Source: Andrena cerasifolii (taxonomy: Eukaryota; Arthropoda; Insecta; Hymenoptera; Andrenidae). Taken from it: a stretch of 64,000 nt of DNA. A program made the translations under genes and the position numbers. Shown here in pieces: positions 37,455 to 46,780 of the stretch. Where the stretch lies: the NCBI RefSeq assembly GCF_050908995.1, contig NC_135133.1, forward strand, positions 2,212,001-2,276,000, read 5' to 3'. The stretch's first letter is position 1, and each line of letters starts with the position of its first letter. Below the pieces are notes generated by a model that was not told the DNA's origin, ran no database searches, and saw nothing but the letters and a program-made list of their open reading frames with translations.

Positions 37455-38232
37455 CCGTCAAATGGAGTAACTTTGTCCACAAAACTAGATTTTGAAACAA
37501 ATTCCTACACCATCTACTTCAGGGTGTGTAGAATGCTTGGAGACATTTTTCAGACGTTCCTACAGCTAAATTACAAATTTCAGCATGAACTACTTAGTTG
37601 ACAGTTTTTATTAGGCTAGTAACAAAAAGATTTACTACACATGTTTCAAAATTACTCCCTTTAGTCTCAATAGACTTTCTAAGTCGTTTGCGAAAGTTGT
37701 TAACGATGGTCGCACATTGTTCTGGGGCGGTAGCGTCCCATGCGCGTTGCACTGCTCCTTTGAGTGCTTCGTTTCAATTAAAAAGCACACCTAAGATCTT
37801 CTGCTCCAGAATTGACCACACCGAAAAATCCATCGGATTCAAAACTGGCGAATCTTTACGATTTCAGCAATCTCCATTCCCTTCTTCTGCAACTGGATGA
37901 TGGTGGTAGGCTCATTTTCGCTCAGCTATGCAAACAAACAAAACAAGAAAAACTTTTCTAGTACAAAATCGTATGCAGAATACGTATCAACAAGCCGAAC
38001 TTTAAAAACATATAAATAATTATGAGAAAAATGCTCTCGACAAGTAGTGTCCGAACATTTTACATTGGGAACAATTTATTCTCAGACAAACTGCATCTCG
38101 GAGTAGGCAATTAAAGCTGTCCAAGGCACTGCGTGTGAAAATAACATCTATTATACAATACATTTAGATTTTAGATATTAATCGAATTTATTTAAAATCT
38201 AGCTTTGTGGTCAACGTTACCCCCTTTGACGG
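37455..38232 (-). mobile_element. Tc1/mariner deletion derivative with both TIRs
   Basis: TA (37453-37454 and 38233-38234) flanks ends CCGTCAAATGGAGTAAC and CCGTCAAAGGGGGTAAC (read inward). Inversion continues through CCACAAARCTAGATTTT, an inverted repeat of at least 45 bp. Inside, on the minus strand, lie the remains of a Tc1/mariner transposase with its middle deleted (next entry). This is the only element in the window that keeps recognisable transposase coding, so its class is established from protein as well as from ends and target site. Confidence 0.85.
37594..37931 (-). pseudogene. Tc1/mariner transposase remnant (N-terminal HTH joined to C-terminus)
   Basis: The minus-strand translation from 37854 reads DSPVLNPMDFSVWSILEQK, the conserved block that follows the second catalytic aspartate in mariner-like transposases (family form SPDLNPMDYSVWSILE). 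It continues with NEALKGAVQRAWDA, NNFRKRLRKSIETKG, then a stop at 37594-37596. An in-frame TGA interrupts it after residue 27 of this block. Just upstream (37931-37855), in another frame, TTIIQLQKKGMEIAEIVK resembles the N-terminal helix-turn-helix. The roughly 200 residues between them, including the catalytic core, are missing. The gene is therefore dead by internal deletion, frameshift and stop. The D-to-V change in SPDLNP is further decay. Confidence 0.8.
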
Positions 38233-38259
38233 TACAGTTCCAATTGGAGCGTGACGTTC

Positions 38260-39040
38260 AAGCACTGAAATATTCAAGGGACATCCGCAGCATCCCAGTA
38301 CTTACGCTGAAACACTGCCAACCCTGGGAAGAACAGGCGCGAACACCGGCATCCCCGGCAGATCGCGGTGGAGCCAAAGTGGATGTTGTCCTCGATGTAA
38401 CTCTTTAGCCGAACGCTCCTGAAACACGAGCCGGTGGATCGATCACTGGACGCATCTGGATCCTCCGGTTCGCGGGCGAGCGTAAAGCTCGTACCAATAA
38501 GCGTCCAGCTTGTACGTGTATGATCGTAGCTCAGCCGCTCGTTCCCGTCCGAAGACAACCTGGTAGATGGCCCGTCGCGATAATCCCGTCCCGCTCAGCC
38601 TCCGTGGCTCGGGCCCCCGGTCCATAAATCCAGCGACACGCGCGTTTGCGAAACGTTCTGCCCGTAATGAATGTTGGCTGCACGTCGACCTACTGCGTAA
38701 TTGATAGGAGAATCCGCGATCCCGTGCCAGGGAATGGACTGGATTAGAGGCGCTGATCGAGCGACGCGACGCGATGGAAACTAACCTTCCTGTCTCTCCT
38801 GATCACCTCCTCGAAGGCTGCAGCCACGTGGGATTATTCTGTTATGACGGGCCCGCTGACACTGCTGTTGGAATATTGTGAACGCTAGAGAAGGAGTAAG
38901 GGAGCAGGAGGATGCTGGGAGGTGTGGGCGCGCGGGGATGGTTTCGAGGCTGATGGCTCGATCATGTTTTGCATTCGGGGGGTTTGTGGATGTGGGAGAC
39001 TGAGCTACGATGAGACGAGGATATTGGAGTGTGCATGTTA
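38260..39040 (-). other. GC-rich island with a candidate minus-strand exon
   Basis: A minus-strand frame from 38558 to a donor, TTTCAGC|GTAAGTA, after 38306 could be coding (segment ending ...FFPGLAVFQ). It lacks an ATG of its own, and an overlapping 60-codon ATG frame (38625-38443) competes. A further donor-like AGGAAG|GTTAGT lies near 38785. None of the peptides is recognised. Either several short exons of one minus-strand gene or a regulatory island would fit. Confidence 0.25.
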
Positions 39041-39046
39041 GGTGCA

Positions 39047-39150
39047 ATATAATAATAATAATAATAATAAATCGTCTTTATTCCACACAAGATACAGAAG
39101 CGATAACAATTAGTATAGCACATAATTAACGGAATGGGCGAGGCTCAGCG
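39047..39150 (-). mobile_element. Non-LTR retroposon 3' end
   Basis: On the minus strand the sequence TGTGGAATAAAGACGATT carries a polyadenylation signal (AATAAA) and then runs into (TTA)n at 39071-39047. Polyadenylation signal plus short tandem tail is typical of R1/Jockey/I-type 3' ends in insects. The 5' boundary and any coding part are not recognisable. Confidence 0.45.
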
Positions 39151-39301
39151 TAGCTGCTATTATAAATGCCCGAATATGCTTTTGGGGGTGATTTGGAGGG
39201 ATATAGTTTTACGGTATTTCGCTTTTAGAGGGTGTTTATTAGCAGGGGCGAATTTTGAGATTTGGCACCCCTAAGCCAGAAGTCGGCAACTCGGGACTTA
39301 A

Positions 39302-40025
39302 GGGGAGGTTCCGGTCTAAAAGTCGATTTTTTTTTAATTCATTTTTCGAATGTTCAACCTTTTAGGAATGCGTGTTTAATAGGATTGGTTGAAATTCGTA
39401 AATTTCCCGAAGCTATAGGCATTTGAGTAGCGGCAAATGCATGGGTAACACACGGCCACTCGGTACTCACGTAAAACTTTAAACGCGTTTTTCTCGAAAC
39501 TGTGCTCTCAACACGGTGGGATATGTATCTGTAAAAGTTATTATCCCATTCGACTGAAATTTTTTTTATTTTGAAGAATATACTTCTGGCTAGGAGGGAT
39601 ATCAGAAAAATATAAATAATTGAAAATTTGTAATTTTTAAAAACGTTGAAAGGATGAAAACTATAGGAAAAAAGTGATTTCAAACTTCAAGTGACGTTAT
39701 TTTCTAAAAAAAGTCATTTTTGTTATTTTTCTGGCCCCTCCTAGCCAGAAATATATTCTTCAAAATAAGAAAAGTGTCAGTCGAATCGGATAATAACTTT
39801 TGGGGATACAGGTCCCACCAATTTTGATCAATTTTTTGAGGCCTTGACGTTAACGACTCCCCAGTGCCGTCTGTAATGATTAATTATAAAATAAAAAATA
39901 TATTTCCACAACTTAAGACATCCTTAATACAATGCAAAAAGTCCCATTAAATTATATATAGTAGTTTTCCTTTAATTAATTACTAAAAATCACCTATTTT
40001 TGGAGCTCTAGACCGGAACCTCCCC
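39302..40025 (+). mobile_element. TTAA element E3
   Basis: Flanked by TTAA (39298-39301 and 40026-40029), in the same orientation as E1 and very similar to it throughout. Its right TTAA is also the left TTAA of the F1 element that follows, so the two stand back to back on one target site. Confidence 0.88.
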
Positions 40026-40029
40026 TTAA

Positions 40030-40450
40030 GGGTGGAATCCTATCTTATAGGCTAAAAACATAACAAAATTTAGGATTTTTTTTAAAGAAACTAGCATTTC
40101 GATTCATCTGAAATTTGGACCATGTTTTTATATATCCTTGAAAAAGTTGCAGTTTTTTTTATTCGTTTCTAATAATAAATATAGGAGCTATGCCGCGCAA
40201 ACCTCGTTGTCCACTGGTGTGCATGTTATTTACCTTCCAGGTAACCTGTAACAGAATGATTGAAACGGCGTTTTACTTTGTACATATGCAGCTTCAGTTT
40301 GATGAACCAGAATACCGCTAAGTTCTATACTTTTTTTGTTACATAAGAAAATTGGCGCAAAATTGGATCGCAAAAATTAAAGGTTCAAACTTTTCAGTTT
40401 GAAAACAATTCAGCTTTGTTGGTTCATTAATTTCAAGCTACATACATATA
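40030..40450 (+). mobile_element. TTAA element F1, right part lost
   Basis: TTAA then GGGTGGAATCCTATC. About 300 bp match F2 (53541-53850), including CTAAAAACATARCAAAATTTAGG, ATTCGATTCATCTG and GAAACGGCGTTTTA. After a centre near 40380 a short inverted arm begins (GGTTCATTAATTTCAAGCTACATA against the complement near 40290-40312), then stops where an S-family fragment starts. Confidence 0.6.
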
Positions 40451-40532
40451 CAGTTTTAAAATCGCATAACTATTTTATAATTGGTCCAACTGACATGAGT
40501 TTTTTTTTAGAAGCTAGAAGAATTAGTTTTCC
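40451..40532 (+). mobile_element. Fragment of TA element family S
   Basis: CAG followed by TTTTAAAATCGCATAAC, ATTGGTCCAACTGACATGAG and AGAAGCTAGAAG matches the left arm of S1 (361-) and S3 (63605-), with about 20 bp deleted after CAG. It abuts and probably truncates F1. Confidence 0.6.
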
Positions 40533-40610
40533 TAGTGATGTCCATTGAGTACTTTAATATCGAATTGATTGAATATCATTAATAGTATCGGTATCGGTCC
40601 GATCACTAGG
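40531..40610. repeat. Short inverted-repeat element, CCTAGTGAT ends
   Basis: CCTAGTGATGTCC and GGTCCGATCACTAGG enclose 80 bp. It resembles ends of small hAT-type elements, but no 8-bp duplication is seen. Confidence 0.3.
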
Positions 40611-41519
40611 CATGAGGATGTTGGAATATGGATATTATGGACAACGTGTTTGAGAGGTGATTCAACCCTTGCCTGTCCGATGCAGGGTCTATTTTGACCC
40701 ATCCTAAATATAAACCTACATGTCTTACTTATTATCAGTCCTATTTCTTGAAGACAATTAGAATTTCAAATCACAACAAGATCAGATTCTAATAGGTAAT
40801 TGGGGGGGGGGGGAAGATACCTATGGTTTCTTATTAAATTCATAAAAAATGTAATATATATTTTATATTAAATAAACGAACTTTATTTGTTATCTAAATC
40901 ATATAAATACTGTGAAACGAACACTACTAAATTAATAAAATCTCAATGTTCTGAGTTATGGTTGCTTGGCATCTTCCCCCATTTGGCATCTTCCCCCTAA
41001 TGTTTATTCTAAAGTGTGCATGAATAAAATTATTGAAAAGCATTGACTTTAACGTCACGTGTGGTCAAGCTCCTCGCCACCCTAGGGTGAAAGACAGACT
41101 TATTATTCGATGCCATTCTGGGTTTAGAGGGTCTATAGAACCGGCGAGTGGGAACTTGGCGTGGACCCTGTAATCCTACAGGTAAAGCAAAATTCGAGTC
41201 AAAAGAGTAGAACAACCAAAGTGAACACCTCTCATTCCCTAACACAACATAGTCTACCAAACGTCTACCTAATCACGACATCCTACAAAAATCCTATTTC
41301 CCTCAATCCCACCACACTTTATATTTAACCGTTTACCTGCCAAACTACTTACCCACAAACACCCCAAAATTACCAAACGTTTTTACGCACCAAATGCACC
41401 AACACAAGAACAACGGTACACCCCTGCCAAATTCTAAAGAACCTTTATTGTACTTTCACACCACATTCCCAACATATTGGATTATATTTGTGGCACATAA
41501 AACCAAAATAAACCGCAAA
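40611..41519. other. AT-rich, no gene recognised
   Basis: Contains a G run near 40802-40812 and otherwise only short frames. Confidence 0.35.
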
Positions 41520-41900
41520 TGACTATCAAAGCCTCGTAAATGATGCATTGCGAGTAGAAAGTAGCTCGCGTTCCGACCGCTGTATTTATTATTAATTCCG
41601 CGGTTGCATAATCGAACAGCGTCAGTAGTTCTGCGTGAAATTCGCTAGGCAGCGTATTCGATCAACTAGCGACCCGATTTCAGACGTGAATCACAGGCAG
41701 CCGAGCAGGTCCTCCCCTCCTTCTCGATTAGTAGCAACCTTGCAGTTGGGCGATTCTCTTATATGAGGCTTCGTTATAAGCAGATCTTATTCCGGGCAAA
41801 TGAAAATTACAGGTGCAACCATGTCTTCTGCGTGCGTCTACATAATGTGTACATGTTGAATGCGGTTGCTCTCGAAAACCACTGAAGGCTGTACCATTTA
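41520..41900. other. Single-copy island, possible regulatory DNA
   Basis: Unique-looking, moderately GC-rich, with TTATTATTAATTCCGC and CATAAT-type cores. No coding exon is visible. Confidence 0.25.
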
Positions 41901-42250
41901 ATCACAGGTTCGTGCGCAGAGGCGTATCAAAGGTGGGAACGCGGGGTACTTCGACTGCTTGATGTTAACTTCAGCTTTGCGTGAGGTGGAAAAGCGATGT
42001 GCGAAGAACAGTTCATTGTGTGCAACTACATTCTACTGGAAATGATGCTTAACCTCTTTCAGTGCAGATTATAAATATTCAGAGATTTCAAGGATTTGTA
42101 ACTTTGGTTTTGTTAATCAGAGAGGGAAAGGTGTGTGTAGTTAATAAATTTGTGCAGGTTGAGACATACGTTTCAAAAAATCGATTTTCATTGGGTACCA
42201 ATTATAGCCCTCTGTTGGGAGGCGATAAATGTACAGGGCGTTTCACTTAA

Positions 42251-42962
42251 GGGGTCTCCCTACCCTTGCGGACGAAAAATGATGCGACCTTTGGGAATTT
42301 TTAAAAATAAAACTATTAAATATATCTACTTCCAGCTTTGTGGCTTTATTTGTCAATCTTTAGAGAATATGAAAAAAAATTTGTATGCAAATAATAGTGG
42401 TTATTTTCGGAGTTATAGTGCTTCCAATGGAGCGCCTTACAAAAATCATATGCGCATGGTTAGCATAAAATCAGCCATTGTAGTTGTCTGAAGTAGAAAA
42501 TTTAAAAAATTGTGTAATCTGTATGAGTGTGGCTAGTGTATGAACTAGATTAAATGAGAAATACTGAAAAGTAAAAAAAAAATGGCAGCATCTAAAACAG
42601 GGATCGATTTCTACACAAAATTCGCAGGTTTTTCAAGTCGCAAAAGTCTAATTTTGCAAAAATCGACTTAGTTTTAGTACCAACGAGAATGGGCCATCTA
42701 CTGACGATATATACCAAATTTGAAGTAAATCGGGTGATTGGTTTTTGAGATATCATGCTAACCAATTCGAAAAACATCGTTTTGAGAAAAACGCGTTTTA
42801 AAGTTTTAGGTAGTGTTTTTTTTTAATTTAATTGTTTTAAAACGTTGTCTAAATATATACAAATATAGGCACAATCTTTTTAATTTATACAATTTGAGGG
42901 TTTCTCTTAAAAAAAATCCCAAGCATCGCATTCTCTTCGGGCTGTCAAGGTAGGGAGACCCC
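42251..42962. mobile_element. TTAA element D1, GGGGTCTCCCTACC ends
   Basis: TTAA at 42247-42250 and 42963-42966, with ends GGGGTCTCCCTACC and its complement. Arms match for roughly 100 bp with divergence. A segment near 42770-42810 (GAGAAAAACGCGTTTTAAAG) is shared with the E family. It is inserted 13 bp inside the left end of element C. Confidence 0.85.
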
Positions 42963-42999
42963 TTAACTTTATCACCTGAAATATTTCTATTATATTTAA

Positions 43000-43279
43000 C
43001 CCTTAACTGGTATCCTGGGGTCGCTCATGACCCCAGGCACGCAAAGTTCGCTGCAAAATTTTTGGTTGTCTAACCTTGTAAACTGTTTTTCTAATTAATT
43101 TTATAATAATAGTTTAACTTTCTAGGTTTCTATTATTTTACACATTACCTAAGAACAAAATATTCATAGAGGTTGATTCAGGGTCGACTTTACAAATTTC
43201 TGTGTCCTTTTTTATTTGGGGTCTGCCACGACCCCAGTATACCAGCCACGTTTGCCAAAAACAGTATACCAGTTGAGGG
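43000..43279. mobile_element. TTAA element D2, CCCTYAACTGGTAT ends
   Basis: TTAA at 42996-42999 and 43280-43283. The ends CCCTTAACTGGTATCCTG and the complement of CCCTCAACTGGTATACTG match. The word CTGGTATACTGGGGTC recurs inside in inverted form (about 43232-43248), and GGGGTC...GACCCC palindromes stand beside both copies. At 280 bp it is the smallest TTAA element here. Nested in element C. Confidence 0.82.
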
Positions 43280-43561
43280 TTAAAATTACACGAAAATGAT
43301 TTCTACAAAAGTTGCATAGTTTCGTTGGGGCTGGTGTATAGTAGCAATAGTTTCGTTCTGATGGAGGGGTTAATGAGGTACGAAGATCAACTTTGTTTTT
43401 TTTTACACGGGATGCTATATTTTATTTGTCGGTAACCGATAGCCACTTGAAAGACGAATTCAATGGCCTGCGACAATAATTCCCTCAAGGTCATTAAAGG
43501 TTGTACAAACATAATTCCCTGTTTAATTTTCCTTGCCACTTTGAAGTAACGTTTTGCTTAA

Positions 43562-43900
43562 GGATGAACTTCAGTAACATTCAAAATAAGCGAAAATCTT
43601 TGAAAATTGGAGGAATGAATTTTTCTGCAATAGTAAAAGCCCTCGCAAATTTTTAGAAAAATTGATTCGGTAGTCTTTGAATTATTTAACTTTTAATTTA
43701 ACGTGTATTCTTATGGGAAAACGCAATATTGAGAAATATAACTGCAAAATTAAGAGTGAAATATTAGGCCAGAGTTTTTGAAATTTTGTGTATAGAAATA
43801 TCAAGCACCGAACTATATTGCCACAAGAATTCCGGAAAATTGATTAATATCTTGGAAATTGATTAACTTTTTTGGCTAAGATTGTCACTGAAATTCATCC
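43562..43900. mobile_element. TTAA element M, GGATGAAYTTCAGTRAC ends
   Basis: TTAA at 43558-43561 and 43901-43904. The ends GGATGAACTTCAGTAAC and the complement of GGATGAATTTCAGTGAC match at 15 of 17 positions. 339 bp, non-coding, third insert in element C. Confidence 0.75.
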
Positions 43901-44165
43901 TTAATCTTCGACCTTTCAGAACGCTTCGCTTATTTATCAACGTACCTTTGTTTCTGGTCGTCACTTGTTACGAGCTAAATTTTAAATATAGCAGAAATAC
44001 TTCAGGTGATAAAATTAGGGACTTTGATGAAACACCCTGTATATTTGACGGGCTGATCTACATATATATATATCAGCCCTACATTCGTCTGACGTGCAGG
44101 TGTTTTTTCTACGGTTTTGCAGTGATTGCAAAAAGACGGAGGTAAGGATCGACTTGAAATTATTA

Positions 44166-44457
44166 CGGGATGTTCAAAATATATTCCTATCTGCACCAAA
44201 CCTTAACATTAAAGTGTAAAAACTCTAGTTCCTCGTATAAAAAAAAAAACAGCTATCTGTGCACCCCGAAATCGAGATTTATCGTAAAAATCGCCTTCTC
44301 CTAGTCGCTATTTCAATAATTTCAGTTGAATTCTCTTTTCCGAAGTTCAGGCCGAAATTTCAGGTTCCAGGAACAACATATTCGAAGGAAATCGTTGTAT
44401 CTTTATTTTTAAGCTCAATATCAGGACAAAAGCAGAGACACTTTTTCTAAAACACTG
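44166..44457. mobile_element. Probable TA-flanked element N
   Basis: TA then CGGGATGTTCAAAATAT at the left. The right end, read inward, is CAGTGTTTTAGAAAAAG, flanked by TA (44458-44459). The ends are diverged relatives of the CAGGGTGTTTC end of element C. Confidence 0.4.
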
Positions 44458-44534
44458 TATAATCAACCTCCTGTGGCGACATTAATCCACGTGATAATAA
44501 CGAACATTGTATAACAGGAAAAGTCTATGCTTGC

Positions 44535-44849
44535 TGTTGGAGTTCAACGATTTTCACCGTAAGGGTTTTTAGTCTTAAGGGGCTGCGTTTCCCCAAACTA
44601 GGAAAAACGGGGAGGGCGAAGGGTCTTGGCCGAAACGTAAAGTGACGACCGTAGTCAGTCTAAGAAATGTGACCACGCCGTGCATATCGTGTTGTGACTC
44701 GTCAATTTAAGTTCTTATTTCTTGTATACCTTTATATTTTATAAAATAACACTAGTACGTGGATACACTGTGCATTGTTCATATAATAAACCATAGTTGT
44801 GTTTATAGTGTGACATTAATTTTCTACCTCTGTGGAGTAATTTCCAACA
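44535..44849 (-). mobile_element. Solo LTR, copy 2
   Basis: On the minus strand it begins TGTTGGAAATTACTCC and ends GAACTCCAACA. It aligns with the LTR at 8301-8602 over its whole length, with a TATA-like TTTTATAAAATATAAAG. A perfect 5-bp duplication CTTGC flanks it (44530-44534 and 44850-44854). It differs from copy 1 by scattered substitutions and small indels, so the two insertions are not recent. Confidence 0.88.
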
Positions 44850-44935
44850 CTTGCTTTCATCATCTGGTAATTAATTCGCAAAAAATACTTGATATTCGAC
44901 CCATCAGTCAGATCAGGCAGTCAGCCTATTCCCAA

Positions 44936-45647
44936 GGGGACAGATACGAATAAAAGGCTTTTTTCAGGCACAGATTGTGAGAAAAGTAAAATTTCAATCG
45001 ATATGCGGTTCGGCACTTTATTTGAGCATATTATAAAGTAATAAAATCCATTGCAAAAATATTATAAAGTTGAATATAATAGCCGTGAAACCGCTGCGTG
45101 TAAATTATTGTTTTTCGCGAACAGCCAAACGGTGTACATTGTACACGATTTTTCAGGTTCTAATGATCCAATTGCAATTATAATTTACACACATATTCGT
45201 CATAACAGTTACTAGGTGTTGACCGTCGCTTTTCGCAATATCAGTTTTTTATTGTAAAGTCTAAACAAATTTATTAAAAAAATTCTGCAGAAAGTCTTAG
45301 AAAATGTTCAAGCATTTGCCATTTAGTTCAGTTTTGATAAATTAACAAAAACGAAGGGTCGTCACCTAGGAAATGCATTACAATTAATGAAAAATATTCG
45401 CGTTTTTATTTCAGATACTCCTGCAAGGCGCAATCGTGTACACCGATTGGCTGTTCGCGAAAAGCAATAACTCGCGTGTAGTCGTTTCACGGTTAATATA
45501 TCCAACTTTTTAATGTTCCTGCAGTGGATTTTATTACTTTATAATATGCTTCAATAAAGTGCGAAACGGCAAATAGATGGAATTTTTACTTTCCTCGCAA
45601 TCTGTGTCCGAAAGAAGCCGTTTACTTTCATCTGCCACGGTAACTCC
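44936..45647. mobile_element. TTAA foldback element L
   Basis: Long arms pair around a centre near 45290. Matching blocks are CACAGATTGTGAGAAAAGTA, CATATTATAAAGTAATAAAATCC and TTTTCGCGAACAGCCAA. The right end is GGAGTTACCGTGGCAG (read inward) at TTAA 45648-45651. The left end GGGGACAGATACG is preceded by CCAA, a decayed TTAA. The right TTAA is shared with element K. Confidence 0.7.
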
Positions 45648-45651
45648 TTAA

Positions 45652-46449
45652 GGAGGTTCGATACCGGAGCAAAAATAATGAGAAATTATTGAAAAGTGTT
45701 TTAATCTAATGTCCAAAGTGTAGTCCGCATCGTGTTAAAATTTCAAGTCGATTGACCGCACGGTTTATGAAAAAATTAAAATCAAAGTTGCGCTCTTATA
45801 CACAGGCTGTTATGGGAGAAGCGATAAAATTTCTATAAAATGTTACACAGAGTCCTTAAAAATAGTGAGAAAGTCCCAAAAAATGTTGCAATGAAAAGCT
45901 TAAGTATTCCTACGAAATTCTAAAAAAAAAATTGGACATTTACCGTACGGTTTATTAGATAATTGAATAAATAGACAGCAACGTGCTCGTATTTTTGGAA
46001 CTGCCTGAAGGAACTGTTTGAAACGTGGCAACGCTGTACGCCAGGTAGTCATCTATACAGTGTATACTAGTACAAAGGATACAGTAAAGATTTGTAAAAA
46101 CACTACCAAGCTGTAAACATGTATTTAGTAATTTGTTGCGACGCCACAAGTGTAAAGTGGAAAGAGAAAACAAGATGGACGCAAAGCGACGTTGCCGCAT
46201 TTCGCTCGCATATTTTACGCTCCTTTTAATGAAAATATTATATTTCTAACTGCATTAAACATACTTCTTGTTTAATGAAATCCCAAAACAAAATATGTAG
46301 TAATAATTTTATTATGAATAGACATGTAAATAACATTTTTGTCTACATAATTTTTTTTATCTAAGATTGGTATCACCGCAGAGCTGCCATGTATAAGCAT
46401 AGGCTTACCCCTCTCGCCGCCTGCCCCGCAAGTGAGTTATCGAACCTCC
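45652..46449. mobile_element. TTAA element K, GGAGGTTCGATA ends
   Basis: TTAA at 45648-45651 and 46450-46453, with ends GGAGGTTCGATA and its perfect complement. Inversion beyond the 12 bp is weak, so this is a short-TIR element unlike the long foldbacks. It has no coding frame of note. Confidence 0.7.
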
Positions 46450-46509
46450 TTAACATCGTGCTTCTTTCCCGAATTAAGATTAATCCCTTTCTTCGACTTT
46501 TATCAAACT

Positions 46510-46780
46510 ACGCGAGGACCGAAGTACAGTTTCGGCGCCCGAGGGGCACGCGGAGGTAAGGGGGGCGCGTCGCGCTTTCCGTAGGCCGTTCTACTTAGCT
46601 CCGCGTACCCCTCAGGCGCCTAAAACTGTACTTCGGTGCACGCGTGCTCGGCTAAAATTCAAAGCCGAATCTCTCAAAAACGAAGAGCGAAATTAAAAAA
46701 TCTTATTCCATACTTCCGTCTTATTTGGACCTACAGAATCTTCCCCTGAAAGCTTCGCCACCTGTCGCGAAACACTCTGC
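46510..46780 (-). mobile_element. Family B fragment with GC-rich hairpin
   Basis: On the minus strand it follows the left end of the element at 19014: AGAGTGTTTCGCGACAGGTGG, GAAGATTCTGTAGG, AAGTATGGAATAAG, GCACGCGTGCACCGAAGTAC. The inner part is a hairpin (CGAAGTACAGTTTCGGCGCC against GGCGCCTAAAACTGTACTTCG) around about 60 GC-rich bases. The other terminus was not found. Confidence 0.6.

Larger units (their letters stand above)
42234..44039. mobile_element. Family C element, host of three nested TTAA elements
   Basis: The left end CAGGGCGTTTCAC and the right end (complement of CAGGGTGTTTCATC) are flanked by TA (42232-42233, 44040-44041). When the inserts at 42251, 43000 and 43562 are set aside, the two arms align for about 65 bp: CTTTATCACCTGAAATATTTCTATTATATTT on the left against the complement of 43981-44028. 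The pre-insertion element was therefore about 460 bp. It is probably Tc1/mariner-class; it carries no coding sequence. Confidence 0.75.

Noticed and set aside
44041..44085. Small palindrome GGGCTGATCTACATATATATATATCAGCCC as a terminator or element
   Set aside because: Single occurrence around a short (AT)n run, with no target duplication.
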